Shown: piece by piece, positions 57,958-64,000 of the stretch | How the letters are laid out: each line of letters opens with the position of its first letter | Position numbering within the stretch: position 1 is the first letter of the stretch | From: Ch67 sp041395845 | Lineage (GTDB): Bacteria; Pseudomonadota; Gammaproteobacteria; Pseudomonadales; Ketobacteraceae | Assembly (NCBI GenBank): GCA_041395845.1 | Contig: JAWKZS010000023.1 | Span: 1-64,000, forward strand | Length of the DNA: 64,000 nucleotides | Reading direction: 5' to 3' | The notes under the pieces: generated by a model | Told to the model about the DNA's origin: nothing | The model's database searches: none | What the model saw: the letters and a program-made list of their open reading frames with translations, nothing else | Program-made: the position numbers and the translations under genes

Positions 57958-59016
57958 TCAGGCGGCTTGCGTCTCGCGCCAGTACGCCACCATGCGTCGC
58001 ACTGTGGTATGGGTATGCGGCATCGCCAACCCCAGGTCCTGCGCCAGCGCCCGCGCGCTGGCAGTGGGATAGCGGGCGGCACTGATGAAGTTCAGGGATT
58101 CGGCGCTCATGTCCCAGCGCTTGCCCAGTCCTGCATTGAGGACGAACTTCAGCAGCCACACCGGAATGCGCTGCCGGGGCGCCGGCTGTTCCAGCCCTTC
58201 CGCCAGCCAGCCCACCAGTTCGCTCAGACGGGGCGTGCCTTCATCCAGTACCCAGTATTCCTGGCCAGCAGTCTCGTCGCGTTCGATCACGCCGGCGAGA
58301 AACGCCGCCAAGTAGTCCACTGCCACCACCGGCAACCAGTCCCGCGCCTTGCCCGGCACCGCCGTCAGCCGCCCCTTGCGCAGCGCATCCACCAGCTTGA
58401 GCAGGCCGGTATCCTGGGTGATTTCGCCGCTGTCGCTGGCACCGATGACCGTACAGGGATGCACAAAGGTCCAGGGCACCGAACGCGCCCGCAATGCCGC
58501 CTGCAACTGCACATAACCTTCGAGTTTCGACGCCTCGTAGGCCCCAAGGCGCCGGTACACCGGTTGCCAGTCACCGGAGGCCAGCTGGCGCAGCGCCGGC
58601 TGCACCGCCGGATTCCCCACCATGTAGCCGCCCACCCACACCAGCCGCTGCAAACCGGGATTGGCGTCCACCAGTTCCAGCAGCGGCTGCAGCGACGCCA
58701 CATTGTCCCGTCGCGCCTGTTCCGGGGCCAGATTCCACACAAACCGGGTCGCCAGGTGATAAATCACGTCTACCTGGCTCAGCCGCGCCCAATCGTCTGG
58801 CGCCACCCCCCAGCGGGGCTGGCTCATGTCACCGGCGACAGCCTCCACCCGGGTGGGATCGCCGTCATGGGTCTGCAGCCAATCGCGCAGTTCGACCAGC
58901 TGTTGCTCCGGGCGCCGCAACAGTGCCAGCACCCGATAGCCCCGCGCGGTCAGATCCCGCAGCAGCCAGCGGCCGATGAATCCGGTAGCACCGGTCAGTA
59001 AAACGGTTGGTTTCAT
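57958..59016 (-). CDS. SDR-family NAD(P)-dependent epimerase/reductase-like protein
   Basis: A 352-residue extended SDR. Rossmann GATGFIG at residues 9-15; active-site Tyr-Lys in YEASK (Y about 159); VHPCTVIG as the substrate-pocket strand. It resembles thioester-reductase-like and nucleoside-sugar epimerase proteins; the reaction is not assignable. Downstream of and same strand as the TetR regulator; the 54-bp gap holds a palindrome, suggesting that the TetR protein controls this gene. Confidence 0.8.
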   Translation of the reverse strand: MKPTVLLTGATGFIGRWLLRDLTARGYRVLALLRRPEQQLVELRDWLQTHDGDPTRVEAVAGDMSQPRWGVAPDDWARLSQVDVIYHLATRFVWNLAPEQARRDNVASLQPLLELVDANPGLQRLVWVGGYMVGNPAVQPALRQLASGDWQPVYRRLGAYEASKLEGYVQLQAALRARSVPWTFVHPCTVIGASDSGEITQDTGLLKLVDALRKGRLTAVPGKARDWLPVVAVDYLAAFLAGVIERDETAGQEYWVLDEGTPRLSELVGWLAEGLEQPAPRQRIPVWLLKFVLNAGLGKRWDMSAESLNFISAARYPTASARALAQDLGLAMPHTHTTVRRMVAYWRETQAA

Positions 59017-59028
59017 GCTGTTCTCCTT

Positions 59029-59047
59029 ATATAGACTGGTCTGTATA
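59029..59047. promoter_or_regulatory. candidate TetR operator 1
   Basis: TATAGAC-TG-GTCTGTATA, an inverted repeat just before the SDR gene start (59016). Its AGAC/GTCT halves match those of operator 2 at 59673. Confidence 0.55.
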
Positions 59048-59070
59048 TTTTTGGATGAAAAAGAACCCTG

Positions 59071-59637
59071 TCAGAGCAGGGCCTGAGCGCTGTGAAGCGC
59101 CTGCTGTAATGGCATCAGACTGCGGCGGGCCCGGGCCAATACCAGCGCCCCTTCCAGCAGTGCCAGCAGGGCGTTGGCATGCTGTTCCGCCTGCTCCACG
59201 GGATGTCCATCCCGCTGCAGCGCCGCGCTCACTGCCCCTTGCCATTGCCGGTAGATGGCCTCGCTGCAGGCCTGGATCGCCGGATAGTCCCCGGCCGCCT
59301 CCAGCGTCAGCGTGGCTATCGGGCAACCTTTGCGAAAATCCGACGTCGCCAGCTCATCCATAAAGTACTGCCACAACAGGGGTAACACTGCTCGAACGGG
59401 ATTACCCGTAGCCAGCAGCCCCTCCAGCAGCGCCGTCAGCTGGCGGCCGGACTGTTCCATGGCCGCCACCGCGATCGCTTCTTTTCCCGCCGGAAAATGA
59501 AAATAAAGCGAACCTTTGGGAGCACCACTTTCCTGAATGATCTGGTTCAACCCCGTGGCATGAAATCCCTGCGCCTGCATCAACTGCGCGGTGGCATCAA
59601 TGATGCGTTGCCGGGTCGCCTCGCCTTTCTGGGCCAT
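59071..59637 (-). CDS. TetR-family transcriptional regulator
   Basis: A 188-residue repressor-type protein. N-terminal helix-turn-helix (about 6-50): EATRQRIIDATAQLMQAQGFHATGLNQIIQESGAPKGSLYFHFPAGKEAI, a typical TetR/AcrR pattern of the YxFHFP type (AcuR/NemR-like). A ligand-binding domain follows, with a conserved KGCPIATLTLEAA region that carries a Cys, the position where NemR-like regulators sense electrophiles. ATG 59637 is used; a longer frame to 59670 is not conserved. Probably controls itself and the SDR gene through the two palindromes. Confidence 0.85.
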   Translation of the reverse strand: MAQKGEATRQRIIDATAQLMQAQGFHATGLNQIIQESGAPKGSLYFHFPAGKEAIAVAAMEQSGRQLTALLEGLLATGNPVRAVLPLLWQYFMDELATSDFRKGCPIATLTLEAAGDYPAIQACSEAIYRQWQGAVSAALQRDGHPVEQAEQHANALLALLEGALVLARARRSLMPLQQALHSAQALL

Positions 59638-59672
59638 TGGGCCTGCCTCCACCACAAACAATAGACACACAA

Positions 59673-59688
59673 TAAACCGACCGGTCTA
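59673..59688. promoter_or_regulatory. candidate TetR operator 2 (upstream of the regulator)
   Basis: TAAACC-GACC-GGTCTA, close to the NemR-type TAGACCN4GGTCTA box, 36 bp before the regulator start. A perfect match but one base. Confidence 0.6.
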
Positions 59689-59901
59689 TTTATTCAAGCC
59701 CGTTATCGCAAAGAGCAAAATAACCCGCTCGACTTAAATTCCCCGCCGGATAGCCGAAGATCGCCTCCCATTCGGTTTCTGTTGATCTGGGCTAACGTCC
59801 GCGACGGTCAATGCTGGTACAAATGACCGAAACACCAGCAGAAGTCATCGGACAGATGACCGCATCAGGGAAGAGTTTCGGGAATAGCGATGAGGAACGA
59901 T

Positions 59902-62007
59902 ATGAAAACCGTTGTCAGTATCAGTCTGGGCAGCCCCGCGGGCGATTACGATTTCACTACCCGGTTTCTGGATCAGGACATCCGTGTACTGCGGTTGGGC
60001 TGCGATCAGGACGTTGACCGGGCCGAGCACTTACTCAGTGAATGGCAGCACCAGGCAGACGTGATCGCACTGGAAGGCATGCGCTCGCAACAGCGGGTTG
60101 GTGCGTTCCAGTTTGAACAGCGCCTGACCCGTCGCCTGCAGCATGCCAGCAGCATTCCGGTCACCACCGGCACCGAACTGCGGGATATCCTGCAGGAATG
60201 GCTGATCCGCCACGTCCAGAACGAACAGAAAGGCTATTTCAACAATGCCAACGTACTGGTGTTCAGTGGTGCGCAGCATTACCGCTCCGCCCGGGTGCTC
60301 AGCGAATTCACCGACAATCTGCGCTTTGCCGATCCGATCCTGCAACTGGGCATTCCCAAATTCCTGACGTCGCTGCAGTCGCTGGAACTGTACAGCAGCG
60401 GCAGCCATCAACTGCTGAAGTGGGCGCCACCACAAGTGCTGTCGCCAACCCTGGCACCGATTCCGGAATGGAACCATTACATCCTGCGCAAGGCACTGCA
60501 CAAGGCCAACGTCGTGGTGGCTTACTTTGACGAACTGGCACCGTTCGGCCTGGAAGAACTGGCGGGCAAGACGGTCGTGACCTCGGCCATTTCACCGGAG
60601 CGCCTGCAGGCACTGGGCGAGCGCGGCGTGTACACAGTGCTGGACTACACCCCGCAGGCGTTTCCGCAAACCGTCTCCATCGCCGTGCTCGAAGCCATGA
60701 TCATGGCGGCACTGGCCAAGTCGGCCCAGAACCTGTCTGAAGACGATATCCTCGACATCATCACCGCGCTGGAGCTGCAGCCACGGGTACTTTACCCCAA
60801 CGGCTTCAAACGCCTGAGCCGGTTTGCGTTCGTGATTCATCCGCTGTCGCAGCAGTATTTCCGCAACGCCAAACCGATCGATCTGGTAGCCAAGGTCGCT
60901 CCGCAGGGCATGATGAACACCCTGGAAAAAATCATCGCCTACTCGCCGCCGTTCATTTATTCAAAAGTGTCCGGCATCCAGTCACCTACGGGGGCCGAGG
61001 CGGAAGGCTGGCTGATCACTGTGGGCGGCACGCCGAAGGAAATCATGCGCCACGGCCCGGAATTCACCTACCGGCGCCTGCTGGCGGCGGCCGACATGGC
61101 GAAGAAACTCGGCGCCCAGATCATGGGCCTGGGCGCGTTCACCAAGGTGGTGGGCGATGCCGGCGTCACCGTTGCCAAACGGGCGCCACTGCCGATCACC
61201 ACCGGCAACAGCTACAGCGCATCCGGCGCGTTATGGGCGGCGCATGACGCGGTGCAGAAACTCGGCCTGGTGACCATCGGCCCCAGCGGCAAGATGGCCG
61301 GCAAAGCGATGGTGGTGGGCGCCACCGGCGCCATCGGTTCGGTGTGCGCACGCCTGCTGGCGAAAGCGGTGGATGATCTGTATCTGGTGGCACCGGAAGC
61401 CGGCAAGCTACTCGCGCTAAAAGAAGACATTGAACGGGAAACCCCGGGAGCGCTGGTGCACGTGATGGCCCACACCGACAAACACCTCAGCGACATGGAC
61501 ATGATCGTCACGGCCACGTCTGGTGCCGGCAAACGCATCCTCGACATCATGCAGGTCAAACCCGGCTGCGTGATCACCGACGTGGCGCGCCCGCTGGACA
61601 TTCCCGCCGAAGACGTGGCGAAACGGCCTGACGTGCTGGTGATCGAGTCCGGCGAAATCCGTCTGCCCGGCAATGTCCAGATGAAAAACATCGGCCTGCC
61701 AAAGAATGTCGCCTATGCCTGTCTGGCGGAAACCATCGTGCTGGCGCTGGAAGGCCGCTTCGAAAACTACACCCTGGGCCGCAATATCGAGTGGGAAAAA
61801 GTGCGCGAGATCTACAAGCTGGGCCTCAGGCACGGCATGCAGCTGGCCTCGATTTCCGGCGTCAACGGCGTCTATAGCGACGACGACCTGCAACGGATTC
61901 GCCAGCTTGCACTGGAAAAGCGCGGCACTACGCTCAACGCAGAACCGGCAACACCAGCGTCCAGCAAGAAAAAATCCCCGCGCAAAACCGGCTCAACCCA
62001 GCACTGA
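59902..62007 (+). CDS. acyl-ACP-reductase-like dehydrogenase with extra N-terminal domain
   Basis: A 701-residue protein. The C-terminal half (about 370-665) resembles cyanobacterial long-chain acyl-ACP reductase: LGAFTKVVGDAGVTVAKRAPL, then TTGNSYSASGALWAAHDAVQ, a Rossmann motif VVGATGAIGSVCARLLA and the ending YACLAETIVLALEGRFENYT. This group reduces acyl-thioesters to aldehydes with NADPH. The N-terminal about 360 residues are not in the cyanobacterial enzyme and contain a long Rossmann-like domain of unknown role. ATG 59902 is preceded by AGGA; ATG 59890 lies 12 bp earlier. It may feed wax-ester or hydrocarbon synthesis, but no partner gene is next to it. Confidence 0.7.
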   Translation: MKTVVSISLGSPAGDYDFTTRFLDQDIRVLRLGCDQDVDRAEHLLSEWQHQADVIALEGMRSQQRVGAFQFEQRLTRRLQHASSIPVTTGTELRDILQEWLIRHVQNEQKGYFNNANVLVFSGAQHYRSARVLSEFTDNLRFADPILQLGIPKFLTSLQSLELYSSGSHQLLKWAPPQVLSPTLAPIPEWNHYILRKALHKANVVVAYFDELAPFGLEELAGKTVVTSAISPERLQALGERGVYTVLDYTPQAFPQTVSIAVLEAMIMAALAKSAQNLSEDDILDIITALELQPRVLYPNGFKRLSRFAFVIHPLSQQYFRNAKPIDLVAKVAPQGMMNTLEKIIAYSPPFIYSKVSGIQSPTGAEAEGWLITVGGTPKEIMRHGPEFTYRRLLAAADMAKKLGAQIMGLGAFTKVVGDAGVTVAKRAPLPITTGNSYSASGALWAAHDAVQKLGLVTIGPSGKMAGKAMVVGATGAIGSVCARLLAKAVDDLYLVAPEAGKLLALKEDIERETPGALVHVMAHTDKHLSDMDMIVTATSGAGKRILDIMQVKPGCVITDVARPLDIPAEDVAKRPDVLVIESGEIRLPGNVQMKNIGLPKNVAYACLAETIVLALEGRFENYTLGRNIEWEKVREIYKLGLRHGMQLASISGVNGVYSDDDLQRIRQLALEKRGTTLNAEPATPASSKKKSPRKTGSTQH

Positions 62008-62067
62008 GCCATCCACGCGGAAGCTTGCACACTGAAGTTTCCACACTGAGGCTTCCGCACCGATTCA

Positions 62068-62092
62068 CTGATGCACGCTTGGCGTGCATCAG
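62068..62092. terminator. perfect hairpin at the ppx stop
   Basis: CTGATGCACGC, loop TTG, GCGTGCATCAG, an 11-bp stem overlapping the ppx stop and ending the acyl-ACP-reductase-like transcript on the other strand. There is no T run. Confidence 0.6.
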
Positions 62093-63627
62093 AATTCCAG
62101 CTTGTATCCCACTTTTTTCCAGGCTTCCTGCTCATCCTGCAGTTCCGCCTGCAGCAGCGGGTGCTCATCGAGCCACTTGCCGGGAAACTTCACTTTCATG
62201 CCCTTGCCAGTAACACTGAGCTTGAATTCCGGCGCCAGATCATCCCGCCGCGCCCGGTGCAGCAGGGTACTGAAACGCAGCAGCAGAATCAGCCGCTTGA
62301 CCTTTTCCTGAAACAGGTTGGGCAATTCCTGAATGTCGGTCTGACGAATCTTGCGGCGTTGATTGCCCACCAGGGCCGCCAGCACCTTCTGATCCTGACG
62401 GGTAAAACCCGGCAAATCCGAATAAGTCAGCAGATAAGCGCCGTGCTTGTGATAGCCGGAGTGGGACACCGCGGTGCCAATCTCGTGGGTCAGTGCTGCC
62501 CAGTGCAACCAGCCCTGACAATACTGGCCCAGATCCCAGTCCTTCTTCACCTGGCCGAGCGCTTTCAGCGCGGTCTGCTGTACCCGCTCCGCCTGCGCCA
62601 CATCCACACTGTAACGGTTCATCATCGCCACGATGGAGCGTTCGCGCACATCTTCATGGGCATGCCGGCCCAACAGGTCATAGAGAATGCCCTCGCGCAT
62701 CGCGCCATCGGAATAATGCACTTCCTTGATGGCCAGCTGCTCGAAGATCGCAATCAGGATGGCCAGGCCCGATGGCAGCACCGAGCGCCGATCCGCCTTG
62801 ATACCGGCAATATCCAGTGCATCCAGCTGATTGAACGACAGCACCTTGTCCCGCAGCTTGTAAAGCCCGGACAGGCTGATCGCTTCACCATACCAGCCGT
62901 TCTCCATCAGCGCATTCTGGATCGCCTTCACCGTACCGGACGCGCCCACCGCATCAATCCAGCCCTTCTTGCGATAGGTGTTCTCGATGGTTTCGATTTC
63001 CGCGCGCGCCGCCATCACTGCCTTGCGGAAATTGCCCTCGGTGATTTTGCCGTTGGAAAAATAGCGGTCCCGATATGATACGCAGCCCATATGGAGCGAC
63101 TCGGTGAGAATCGGCTCGAAGCGTTTGCCAATGATGAACTCGGTGGACCCACCACCGATATCAAACACCAGCCGCTTGCCGCCATCATCTGCCAGGGTAT
63201 GGGACACCCCCAGATAGATCAGCCGCGCCTCCTCGCGCCCCGCCACGACTTCCACCGGACACTGCAGAATCTGCCGCGCCTGTCGCAGAAACGCCTCGCC
63301 GTTGCGGGCCTGACGCAAGGTGTTGGTGCCGACACAGCGCACCCATTTGGCGTCGATATGGCTGATGCAGGCGGCAAACCGGCGCAGACAATCGAGGCCC
63401 CGGGCAAAGGCATCGGCATCCAGCATCTGCTTGCCGTCCAATCCCGACGCCAGCATGACCTTCTCGGCCATTTTCTGGATCGGCCGCACCTCGCCGTTTT
63501 CCAGCCGGGCAATGACCATGTGAAAACTGTTGGAGCCCATGTCGATGGCCGCCATCGTGGGCTCGCTGGACTGAACTGACGTCGGATTCTCGCTCAAGTT
63601 AAGGGTCCATTTGCAGGCGGGTGGCAC
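62089..63627 (-). CDS. ppx: Exopolyphosphatase Ppx/GppA
   Basis: A 512-residue cytoplasmic enzyme that removes terminal phosphate from polyphosphate or pppGpp. It has the ASKHA fold: AAIDMGSNSFHMVIARLENGE (phosphate-1), VFDIGGGSTEFIIG (phosphate-2) and GASGTVKAIQ (adenosine-type). An HD-like C-domain with helices follows (about 320-500). GTG 63627 is the longest start; TTG 63597 is also possible, as neither has a strong SD. Divergent from trxA, as in Pseudomonas. Confidence 0.93.
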   Translation of the reverse strand: MPPACKWTLNLSENPTSVQSSEPTMAAIDMGSNSFHMVIARLENGEVRPIQKMAEKVMLASGLDGKQMLDADAFARGLDCLRRFAACISHIDAKWVRCVGTNTLRQARNGEAFLRQARQILQCPVEVVAGREEARLIYLGVSHTLADDGGKRLVFDIGGGSTEFIIGKRFEPILTESLHMGCVSYRDRYFSNGKITEGNFRKAVMAARAEIETIENTYRKKGWIDAVGASGTVKAIQNALMENGWYGEAISLSGLYKLRDKVLSFNQLDALDIAGIKADRRSVLPSGLAILIAIFEQLAIKEVHYSDGAMREGILYDLLGRHAHEDVRERSIVAMMNRYSVDVAQAERVQQTALKALGQVKKDWDLGQYCQGWLHWAALTHEIGTAVSHSGYHKHGAYLLTYSDLPGFTRQDQKVLAALVGNQRRKIRQTDIQELPNLFQEKVKRLILLLRFSTLLHRARRDDLAPEFKLSVTGKGMKVKFPGKWLDEHPLLQAELQDEQEAWKKVGYKLEF

Positions 63628-63746
63628 CCGGAAAAATATGCGGCGGTGCCGACCCTCGTTGACTATATTGTTAAGGCTGTTGCGTCAAAGCACCCGATAA
63701 TAGCACCATAGGACGGTGAAAACATGACGCAAAACAGGACTGGCGA

Positions 63747-63775
63747 TTGAGCACTACGCAGGCAGACTGTACAAT
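63747..63775 (+). promoter_or_regulatory. trxA promoter
   Basis: TTGAGC at 63747-63752 and TACAAT at 63770-63775 with a 17-bp spacer, 68 bp before the trxA ATG in the 216-bp divergent region with ppx. Confidence 0.6.
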
Positions 63776-63843
63776 CCGTTCATTCTTATATTCTGGAAAT
63801 GGCACCCTTTCGCCATTATTCGCACCGCAAGCTGGAGACAGAC

Positions 63844-64000
63844 ATGAGCAATATCGTAAACGTCACTGACGGCACATTCGAGTCGGAAGTACTGCAGTCA
63901 GACACCCCTGTGCTGGTGGACTACTGGGCTGAGTGGTGTGGCCCCTGCAAGATGATTGCCCCGATTCTGGACGAGATTTCCAGCGAATATGCCGGCAAGG
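63844..64000 (+). CDS. trxA: Thioredoxin 1 (3' truncated)
   Basis: The first about 52 residues of thioredoxin run off the window end. MSNIVNVTDGTFESEVLQSD leads into WAEWCGPCKMIAPILDEI with the redox-active CGPC. It reduces protein disulfides in the cytoplasm, using NADPH through TrxB. Pseudomonas keeps it divergent from ppx and followed by rho, which would lie beyond the end. Confidence 0.95.
   Translation, partial: MSNIVNVTDGTFESEVLQSDTPVLVDYWAEWCGPCKMIAPILDEISSEYAGK

Overview
The window is about 60% GC and reads as chromosome from a gammaproteobacterium near the Pseudomonadales/Oceanospirillales; the genus cannot be fixed from the sequence. The evidence is gene content and order. From memory of the Pseudomonas aeruginosa map, envZ-ompR, tex, gshA, then dsbB, algQ/rsd, an FKBP isomerase, algP, an ABC-F ATPase, hemB, ppk, ppx and trxA lie in one neighbourhood. 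The same genes appear here in nearly the same order, with extra genes between them.

Layout. 1-4.3 kb: end of a drug-efflux MFS permease, a 2OG-Fe(II) oxygenase, and ompR-envZ (minus strand) split by a folded repeat. 4.3-15.4 kb: an RND efflux pair, a DUF1631 protein, a PlsC acyltransferase, a Lon-type protease and a small secreted protein behind a PmrA/QseB-type box. 15.5-19.4 kb: a frameshifted LVIVD-repeat lipoprotein and an outer-membrane barrel. 19.4-22.1 kb (minus): a compact six-gene operon of the copper-bufferin type, with a Cys-heptad-repeat precursor, MNIO/DUF692 enzyme, a short DUF2063 partner, DoxX, an ECF sigma factor and a zinc-finger anti-sigma candidate. 22.2-29.6 kb (minus): a 2463-residue Ig-repeat surface protein that ends in a beta-barrel placed after what looks like an internal protein-sorting signal. 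29.8-33.6 kb: a GreA/GreB-like factor, an unknown exported protein, a TRIC-type channel under a tandem glycine riboswitch, and a PEP-CTERM protein.

33.7-46 kb is the conserved core: tex, an S1-domain protein, gshA, an RMF-like protein, dsbB, rsd/algQ, a WD40-like lipoprotein, an FKBP isomerase, algP and an ABC-F ATPase. 46-50.4 kb (minus): a frameshifted HD-GYP gene, elbB, a second copy of the folded repeat, a flavin disulfide reductase and a TVP38 membrane protein. 50.5-64 kb: hemB, ppk, an uncharacterised lipoprotein hydrolase, a Cys-periodic exported helical protein, an SDR enzyme with its TetR regulator, an acyl-ACP-reductase-like dehydrogenase, ppx and the start of trxA.

The strongest leads are: (1) the bufferin-type operon with an unusual precursor; (2) the 106-bp three-way-junction repeat present twice, whose arms differ between copies yet stay self-complementary; (3) the giant adhesin-like protein with an internal sorting signal followed by a barrel; and (4) the PmrA-type box before a Gln/Asp/Arg-rich exported protein. 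No tRNA, rRNA, CRISPR array, transposase or phage gene was seen.
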